A DNA stretch of 64,000 nt from Tragulus kanchil (lineage: Eukaryota > Chordata > Mammalia > Artiodactyla > Tragulidae). Each line of letters opens with the position of its first letter. The first letter of the stretch is position 1. The notes under the pieces are model-generated. The model worked only from the letters and a program-made list of their open reading frames with translations, did not search any database and was not told the DNA's origin. This document shows, piece by piece, positions 56,854 through 64,000 of the stretch. The DNA lies in contig JAIOJX010000032.1 of the NCBI GenBank assembly GCA_022376925.1, forward strand, positions 119,017,979 through 119,081,978. The letters run 5' to 3'. Both the position numbers and the translations under genes were made by a program.

Positions 56854-59218
56854 TTTATTCAGAGTATGTGTACAGAGGATTCACATACATCTTTCACCCA
56901 GATTCCCCAGATGCTAACGTTCTACCATACTTGCCTTATCATTTTCTCTCTATAGATATACATTATTTTCTTCATTGTTTGAAAGTGAGTTGCAGATATG
57001 ATGCCCCTTTATCTCTCAATATTTAATGTGGATCTTCTAAAAAGTGGGACCCTTTCTTACATATTCTCATTAGTACAATCATTGAAATTGGAAAATTAAT
57101 CATTGATAGGATACTGTCAAAGAATGAAACACAGACTTCAGTTCAGAGATCACCCATTGTCGTGGTGATGTTCTTTAGAGCAGCGGTCTCCAACGTTTTG
57201 GCTCCAGGGGCCTGTTTTGTGGAAGACAGTTTTTCCAAGGACGAGGAGGGTAGGGTGGTTTTGAGATGATTTGAGTGCAATACATTTATCATGCACTTTA
57301 TTTCTATTATTATTACATCAATTCCAGCTCAGATCATCAGGCATTAGATCCAGAAGGTTGGGATCCTTGCTTTAGAGCGAAAGACCATCCCTGAGCAAGC
57401 AATGCATTCAGCTGCTGTCTCTTTGGGCCTTTAGATGTGATGCAAATCCTCCTCAAATCTTCTCTGATTTAGGAGAAATTCAGCCCAAATTTTCTAACAA
57501 ATGAAGAAGCCAAGGCCTTTTAGGAGCTCTGAAGAGCTGTGATTCACAGAGTACAGTAGATCTGAGGCCCGTGAAGAGCGATAATCCTTGGAGGAAGGCT
57601 ATTCCCTGATTGAGGAAACTCCAAGAGGGAAAAACTCAGCCGCAGGGAAAGCCATGAAATGGGAGCCAGCCTGACAGCCAGGTGGGTGTCAGCAGCATGA
57701 AGCTGGGAAGTCTCCAGGGATGACCATGAACCACAGAAAACAAGAGGGGACATCTCATTGGCTCTTTTCTCAGGGAGAGGAAATCCCAAGACCCAACCCC
57801 TGGGGAAGGTCTTTGCTACCAGCCTAAAGACCTCTCTCCTGGGGCCCCATCAGCATGATTTCTGCCAGAGCCACAGGAGTGATGGTGGGAAAGCAGGCAC
57901 AACGCTTCCCAAGGACCTCAGGCCCCACCAAGCACACTAACCCACGATGCAGTAAATCCAGTTCTCTTGAAACAACTGGGGGACTGGGAATTAGATGGTA
58001 TCAAGGAATTACTGTTAATTTTGTTGTCTGTGGTAAAGGCATAAGAATTAAGTTTATTCAGAGTATGTGTACAGAGGATGTCCCCAGATGCTAACGTTCT
58101 ACCATACTTGCCTTATCATTTCTCTATAGATATACATTATTTTCTTCATTGTTTGAAAGTGAGTTGCAGATATGATGCCCTTTATCTCTCAATATTTAAT
58201 GTGGATCTTCTAAAAAGTGGGACCCTTTCTTACATATTCTCATTAGTACAATCATTGAAATTGGAAAATTAATCATTGATAGGATACTGTCAAAGAATGA
58301 AACACAGACTTCAGTTCAGAGATCACCCATTGTCGTGGTGATGTTCTTTAGAGCAGCGGTCTCCAACGTTTTGGCTCCAGGGGCCTGTTTTGTGGAAGAC
58401 AGTTTTTCCAAGGACGAGGAGGGTAGGGTGGTTTTGAGATGATTTGAGTGCAATACATTTATCATGCACTTTATTTCTATTATTATTACATCAATTCCAG
58501 CTCAGATCATCAGGCATTAGATCCAGAAGGTTGGGATCCTTGCTTTAGAGCGAAAGACCATCCCTGAGCAAGCAATGCATTCAGCTGCTGTCTCTTTGGG
58601 CCTTTAGATGTGATGCAAATCCTCCTCAAATCTTCTCTGATTTAGGAGAAATTCAGCCCAAATTTTCTAACAAATGAAGAAGCCAAGGCCTTTTAGGAGC
58701 TCTGAAGAGCTGTGATTCACAGAGTACAGTAGATCTGAGGCCCGTGAAGAGCGATAATCCTTGGAGGAAGGCTATTCCCTGATTGAGGAAACTCCAAGAG
58801 GGAAAAACTCAGCCGCAGGGAAAGCCATGAAATGGGAGCCAGCCTGACAGCCAGGTGGGTGTCAGCAGCATGAAGCTGGGAAGTCTCCAGGGATGACCAT
58901 GAACCACAGAAAACAAGAGGGGACATCTCATTGGCTCTTTTCTCAGGGAGAGGAAATCCCAAGACCCAACCCCTGGGGAAGGTCTTTGCTACCAGCCTAA
59001 AGACCTCTCTCCTGGGGCCCCATCAGCATGATTTCTGCCAGAGCCACAGGAGTGATGGTGGGAAAGCAGGCACAACGCTTCCCAAGGACCTCAGGCCCCA
59101 CCAAGCACACTAACCCACGATGCAGTAAATCCAGTTCTCTTGAAACAACTGGGGGACTGGGAATTAGATGGTATCAAGGAATTACTGTTAATTTTGTTGT
59201 CTGTGGTAAAGGCATAAG
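56854..59218 (+). repeat. Tandem direct duplication 12, period 1173-1199 bp
   Basis: Copies at 56854-58045 and 58053-59218, spacer 7 nt. The second copy lacks about 22 nt near its start (TCACATACATCTTTCACC region at 56881) and shows a CTCT loss. The content includes a hAT-like element. Confidence 0.94.
57181..57375 (+). mobile_element. hAT-like non-autonomous DNA transposon fragment
   Basis: Begins CAGCGGTCTCCAACGTTTTG, a hAT-type terminal repeat form, then GTGGAAGACAGTTTTTCCAA and CATGCACTTTATTTCTATTA, and CATCAGGCATTAGATCCAGA. A known mammalian medium-reiteration element by sequence style; exact name not assigned. Duplicated at 58354-58548. Confidence 0.55.
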
Positions 59219-59257
59219 GAAATTGCTTTTTTAAAGTGGAATAGACTTTTTAAAAAA

Positions 59258-59338
59258 TGTGTTTGATCTGAGAACATACATATCTATAAACAACAAAACT
59301 CTGCAAAAGTTAAAAATAAAATAAAAGTTAAAAAAAAA
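59258..59338 (+). mobile_element. Short L1 3' end, sense
   Basis: GAGAACATACATATCTATAA, ACAACAAAACTCTGCAAAAG and a poly(A) end. The antisense of the same text starts the L1 at 62170. Confidence 0.7.
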
Positions 59339-59339
59339 T

Positions 59340-59578
59340 GTGTTTGTTTGTAATTGGAGGATAATTGCTTTACAAATTGTGTTGGTTTCTGCCATACATC
59401 AGCATGAATCAGCCATAGGTATGCGTATGTGCCCTCCCTCTCGAACCTGCCTCCCACCTCCCACCACATCCCACCGCTCGGTTTGAGCTCCCTGTGCTGT
59501 ACAACAAATTCCCACTGGCTATTTGACAGTAGCATGGAAACATATACATTATCATATGTAAAATATATGGTCAGTGAA
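59340..59578 (-). mobile_element. L1 3' UTR fragment, antisense
   Basis: TTGGAGGATAATTGCTTTAC, CATCAGCATGAATCAGCCAT and CTCCCTGTGCTGTACAACA. Confidence 0.8.
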
Positions 59579-59586
59579 ATAGACTT

Positions 59587-59786
59587 AAATATATTTACTT
59601 GGCTTCTTGGTCTTAATTGCTGCACACAAGGTCTTCATTGCGTCCTGCAGGACTTTTTTATTGAATTGGCACATAGCCTCTCTAGTTGCTGTGCATGGGC
59701 TTGGTAGTTGCAGGGAGTGGTCTGCCCTGCCCATGTATCCTGCATTACAAGCAGGATTCTTAACCATTGGACCAGCAGGGAAGTCC
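59587..59786 (-). mobile_element. CHR-like tRNA SINE, antisense
   Basis: CTTAATTGCTGCACACAAGG, AGTTGCTGTGCATGGGCTTG and the antisense head TTAACCATTGGACCAGCAGG. Confidence 0.72.
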
Positions 59787-59812
59787 TGGAAATCTGTCTT
59801 AAAAATGAAATG

Positions 59813-60088
59813 CCTGGGGCTTCCCCAGTGGTCCAGTGGGTAAAGAGTCTGCCTTGCAGTGCAAGGGGCACCAGTTCAATCCCTGTTCTGGGAAGATCCC
59901 ACATGCCGTGGAACGGCTGGACCAGTGTGTAGCCAGCACACTAGAGCGGATGCACCCAGAGCTGGTGCTCTGCAACGAGAGAGGTCACTGCAATGGGAGG
60001 CCCACACAGGCCAAAGAATAAAGATGGATGAAAATTAATCGATAAAAAGCCAATAAAGGAGGCCAAATTTTTTTAAAAATTATTTTAA
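59813..60088 (+). mobile_element. tRNA-derived SINE, unassigned family, copy 8
   Basis: Target-site duplication AAAAATGAAATG at 59801-59812 and 60089-60100. Its 3' end has GGAGGCCAAATTTTT instead of the C-rich segment, which may mark a second subfamily. Confidence 0.86.
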
Positions 60089-60100
60089 AAAAATGAAATG

Positions 60101-61110
60101 GCTGCTGAAATATGCAGGGGAGAAAAGATATGGCACATAGGAATTGTTTTTAAATGCTTCAGGAAAAGAAGTCTGTAGATGCAGTAAAAATAGGAAATTT
60201 TGATCATTTAAAATTGGAGGAATTTACTAAACCAGCCTCTCTACTTTTGTGCCGTTTGAAGAATTTTGTATAAAATTTTAAAAAACTACAGGTCACATTC
60301 CCCAGTGTTTGGCTGAAGGACAATGTGGTACAACAGAGCAGCATCTTGGCTGCAGTAATCGAGTGCTATCCCCATGCCCCCTCCCTCAGGGGTGGGCTCC
60401 CTGACCCTCACCCGTTGAGGAACAGCCTTCCTGCAAGTGTCCTGAGGCCTGATGCTGGCTCCAGCTAGTTCCGGAAGCTCTTATCACTGTTTCTCCCAGG
60501 AAGTCTTTGGAAATGTCATGCACACAAGTTGCAATGGCTCTTCCAGTGAGTACCTAGCTCCTTCCTGCGCCCTGGGACCTCTCCTGCCCCACCCAGCCAT
60601 TCCCAACAGTGTTCAGCTCTCCCTTGCTATTTGAATCTTCATTCTAAAGTCAGAACAGGAGAGCATGCTAAGCAGGCCTACGACAAGTTCATACCATCTG
60701 CATTCGAATTTTCCTCCATCATCTTGACAGCTGAGAGTTGGCAATGCTACAATTCAGACAGCACTCTGTGTTTGAAAGGAAAATTATGGTTTTTCAGAAT
60801 GCAGCTGGTGTGCAAGTGAACAGAATATAGTATTTTTGGAGGGTTTTTCCTCAGCTTATGATATCAAAGTAATAAAACATAGATTTCTCATGTGATAGCT
60901 ACTGAAAAAGAACCACTGAAAGAGATGGAGTTTTGGGGATCGAGGCAAACAAAGCATTCACTTCCACGGTAATAATCTTAATAAAAACCCAAACCAGCAA
61001 AACAATCATTTAGAGACGATTTCTTCTCTGTCAGAGAAGTTAACATTGTTATTACTGTTCAAACCACTTGGAAATGAACTCTTTGGGTGTCTAGTTAAGA
61101 TATATTCTTT
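60101..61110. other. Unclassified intergenic DNA
   Basis: About 1 kb with no long reading frame I trust, no repeat I recognise and no motif of note. Confidence 0.5.
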
Positions 61111-61640
61111 TGAAAATATTTATTTATTTGGCGGTATCGGGTCTTAGCTGCAGCATGCAAGATCTTCCTTGTGCCCTGTAGGGTTTCCTTGCAGCACCTG
61201 AACTCTCTGGTTGCAGCATGTGGGCTCAGTAGTTGTGACAACACACAGGTTTAGTTGCTCCACGGCACGTGGGATCTAACTTCCCTGACCTGGGATCAAA
61301 ACTCGTCCCCTGCCTTGGAAAGCAGATTCATCTTTTCATTTTTTCTTTATTGGTCTTTCATTTATTTATTTTCATCCATCTTGGTTTTTTGGCCTGTGTG
61401 GGCCTCTCATTGCAGGGGCCTCTCTGGTTGCAGAGCACTTACTCTGGGCGCATGTGCTCCAGAGCACTGCTTCGGTAATTGGACACATCCTTCCAGCTGC
61501 TCTGCGGTATGTGGGATCTTCCCAGGCCAGGGATGGAACCAGCGCCCCTTGCACTGCAAGGTGGACTCTTTACCCACTGGACCACTGGGGAAGCCCGAAA
61601 AGCAGATTCTTAACCACTAGATCACCAGGGAACAGTTTGG
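61110..61640 (-). mobile_element. CHR-like tRNA SINE split by a younger SINE
   Basis: Outer element: GGTCTTAGCTGCAGCATGCA ... ACTCGTCCCCTGCCTTGGAA on the left, TTCTTAACCACTAGATCACC on the right. Confidence 0.78.
61330..61598 (-). mobile_element. tRNA-derived SINE, unassigned family, copy 9, nested
   Basis: Target-site duplication AAAGCAGATTC at 61319-61329 and 61599-61609. Body GTGTGGGCCTCTCATTGCAG and head ACTGGGGAAGCCC. Confidence 0.87.
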
Positions 61641-61773
61641 CTGGAAAAACTACAATTCACTTTCTTGGGGGAAACTTAGCTGAAGTATAGCACATAGATG
61701 AGACAGAGCTTCAAAACCCACTAAGCTGAGGAGGAAATGGAGCAGATTTCTCATGCATAAAAAACACAGGAAG

Positions 61774-62081
61774 GGGCGTCCCTAGTGGTCCATTGGGTAG
61801 AGAGTCTGCCTTGCAGTGCAAGGGGTGCCGGTTCGGTACCTGGCCCAGGAAGATCCCACGTGCTGCGGAGAGGCTGGACCAGTGTGTCCAATTATGAGCC
61901 AGCACTCTGGAGTGCATGTGCCCAGAGCCAGTGCTCTACAAGGAAGAGAGGCCCCTGCAATGGGAGGCCCACACAGGTCAGAGAATAATGATGGATGAAA
62001 ATAAATAAATAAATAAACCAATTTTTAAAAAGAGGTCAAAATTTAAAAGAAGATAAGTAAAACTATTAAAAAACTCCCCAC
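61774..62081 (+). mobile_element. tRNA-derived SINE, unassigned family, copy 10
   Basis: Target-site duplication ACACAGGAAG at 61764-61773 and 62082-62091. Ends like copy 8 with AGAGGTCAAAATTTAAAAG. Confidence 0.82.
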
Positions 62082-62164
62082 ACACAGGAAGATAGAACAA
62101 GCAGAAAAGCTGTGTTTTCAAGCGTTTTTCTTCAAGTCAGTTCTACACATTACAATAGGACCTG

Positions 62165-63375
62165 GTTTCTTTTTTTTTTTAAAACCTTTATTTTACTTTT
62201 AACTTTTACAGAGTTTTGCCATCTACAGATATGTATGTTCCCAGATCAGTCATATGCACATCCCCCCCACCTCCCCTCCCGACCATCACACAGCACCCCT
62301 GAAGGATCCCCTTTTCTCACAGAGCAATGACTATAGCTATTTTCTTCACTTATGATAGTACAGGCCTTCATGCTACTTCCTTTACGCCTCTCACCCACTG
62401 TTCCTTCCCCACAATGTCCATATGTCCACTGCCCATGTCTGTCTTTCTGTCGCTTCACTGTGTGTGCCATCATCACCATCCATTCCATATATATGTGTTA
62501 ATATACTGTATTTGTCCTTCTCTTTCTGACTGACTTCACTTTTTATGATACGTTCTAGATCCAGCCACCTCATTAGGGTTGATTCTTCTGCATTTCTCTT
62601 TACAGCTGTGTAGTATTCCATTGTATATATGTACCAGAGCTTTTGGATCCATTCGTTCATCGATGGGCATCTAGGTTCCTTCCATGTTCTAGCTATTGTA
62701 TAGAGAGCTGCAATGAACATTGGGGTACAGGTGCTTCTTTCAGTTTTGATTTCATCAGGGTATAAGCCTAAGAGTGGGATTGCTGGGTCATACGGTGCTT
62801 CTATTTTTAGTTTTTTAAGAAATCTCCAGACTGTCTTCCATAGAGGCTGTATCAATTTACACTCCCACCAGCAATGCAGGAGTGTTCCCTTTTCTCCGCA
62901 GCCTCTCCAGCATTTATTGTCTGTCGATTTGTGTATGATGGCCATTCTGACGGGTGTGAGGTGATATCTCATTGTAGTTTTGATTTGCATTTCTCTAATT
63001 ATTAGTGAAGTTGAGCATTGTTTCATGTGCTTTTGGGCCATCTGTATGTCATCGTTGGAGAGGTGTCTGTTTAGGTCCTTTTCCTATTTTTTGATTGGGT
63101 TGTTCATTTTTCCAGTGCTGAGTTGTCTGAGTTGCTTGTAGATTTTGGAGATTAATTCTTTGTCTGTTGTTTCATTTGCTATGATTTTCTCCCACTCTGT
63201 GGGCTGTCTGTTCAGATTTTTTGTAATTTCTTTTGCTGTACAAAAGCTTTTAAGTTTCATTAGGTCCCACATGTTCATTTGTCTTTTTAGTTCCACTATT
63301 CTAGTAGGTGGGTCAGAGAAGATCTTGCTTTGATTGATGTCCTTGAGGGTTTTGCCTATATTCTCCTCTAAGACC
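62165..63375 (-). mobile_element. L1 3' part at the right end of the window
   Basis: A T10 run followed by ACTTTTAACTTTTACAGAGT is the antisense 3' UTR and tail. A 216-codon frame (63041 down to 62391) encodes the ORF2 C-terminus with [18 protein letters not shown] and [18 protein letters not shown] further frame at 63383-63084 continues ORF2 upstream (GRVLEENIGKTLKDINQSKI). The element is broken off at duplication 13. Confidence 0.9.
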
Positions 63376-64000
63376 CTTCCCACCCCTCCCGACCATCACA
63401 CAGCACCCCTGAAGGATCCCCTTTTCTCACAGAGCAATGACTATAGCTATTTTCTTCACTTATGATAGTACAGGCCTTCATGCTACTTCCTTTACGCCTC
63501 TCACCCACTGTTCCTTCCCCACAATGTCCATATGTCCACTGCCCATGTCTGTCTTTCTGTCGCTTCACTGTGTGTGCCATCATCACCATCCATTCCATAT
63601 ATATGTGTTAATATACTGTATTTGTCCTTCTCTTTCTGACTGACTTCACTTTTTATGATACGTTCTAGATCCAGCCACCTCATTAGGGTTGATTCTTCTG
63701 CATTTCTCTTTACAGCTGTGTAGTATTCCATTGTATATATGTACCAGAGCTTTTGGATCCATTCGTTCATCGATGGGCATCTAGGTTCCTTCCATGTTCT
63801 AGCTATTGTATAGAGAGCTGCAATGAACATTGGGGTACAGGTGCTTCTTTCAGTTTTGATTTCATCAGGGTATAAGCCTAAGAGTGGGATTGCTGGGTCA
63901 TACGGTGCTTCTATTTTTAGTTTTTTAAGAAATCTCCAGACTGTCTTCCATAGAGGCTGTATCAATTTACACTCCCACCAGCAATGCAGGAGTGTTCCCT
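62274..64000 (+). repeat. Tandem direct duplication 13, period 1110 bp, cut by the window edge
   Basis: The first copy is about 62274-63373. The second starts about 63382 and is still running at 64000. It lies inside a minus-strand L1. The two visible halves match base for base wherever I compared them. Confidence 0.9.
63382..64000 (-). mobile_element. Second copy of the same L1 segment
   Basis: Repeats 62272 onwards and runs off the window. It starts inside the L1 3' UTR with no poly(A) tail and no target-site duplication, so it is not an independent insertion. Confidence 0.88.

Noticed and set aside
45607..64000. Exons of the next gene (RIMKLA is expected nearby from mammalian gene order)
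   Set aside because: I found no segment resembling an ATP-grasp ligase on either strand. Any 3' UTR of it cannot be recognised by eye.
761..64000. The regular ~1.1-kb copies as a satellite or CRISPR-like array
   Set aside because: Each pair is a different sequence; only the period is shared. There is no common repeat unit.
63382..64000. An independent second L1 insertion
   Set aside because: It has no poly(A) tail or target-site duplication and matches the first copy base for base, so it belongs to the duplication class.

Overview
The window is nuclear DNA from a ruminant artiodactyl. The evidence is the repeat content: Bov-tA/Bov-A SINEs, BovB (RTE) fragments, artiodactyl-type L1 3' ends, and CHR-like tRNA SINEs. 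I cannot name the species. Two protein-coding genes are legible, arranged head to head around a CpG-rich promoter at about 6.5-7.07 kb. PPCS, the CoA-pathway enzyme phosphopantothenoylcysteine synthetase, is on the minus strand with three coding exons between 3010 and 6503. They join to 311 codons. ZMYND12, a MYND zinc finger plus TPR-like axonemal protein, is on the plus strand with eight coding exons between 7073 and 45606. They join to 366 codons if one copy of each duplicated exon is used. Both reading frames are intact and all splice sites fit, including one GC-AG intron.

Layout: 1-3009, sequence 3' of PPCS, with SINEs and a duplicated block; 3010-6503, PPCS; 6504-7072, shared promoter; 7073-45606, ZMYND12, whose introns are full of L1, BovB, SINE, MaLR-type LTR, MIR and L2 material; 45607-64000, intergenic sequence with no gene I can support. 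That last part holds a CHR SINE, a plus-strand L1 3' end, a retroviral LTR/leader-like segment with a 50-bp tandem array, a degraded minus-strand L1, a cluster of nested tRNA SINEs, and a minus-strand L1 at the right edge.

The most striking feature is not a gene. Thirteen direct, nearly identical tandem duplications, each with a period of about 1.06-1.20 kb, are spread over the whole 64 kb. They cross repeats, introns and exons without regard to content. Copies of a pair differ almost only by small indels, many in homopolymers, and the junctions carry either nothing or 4-47 nt of extra sequence. Two of them duplicate ZMYND12 coding exons 3 and 7. Using both copies of either exon would give an immediate stop. 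The uniform size, content-independence and indel-only divergence point to unmerged overlaps in the assembly rather than biology, but read-level proof is needed.

Other points of interest are a tRNA-derived SINE family with about ten copies that I cannot match to a named Bov-tA or CHR subfamily, tail-only poly(A) insertions with L1-type target-site duplications, a retrocopy that looks like the 3' end of an LTR-terminated transcript, and an array of TpsiC-loop/B-box-like motifs. I found no CRISPR array, no genuine tRNA or rRNA gene, and no evidence for a new defence or other accessory system.
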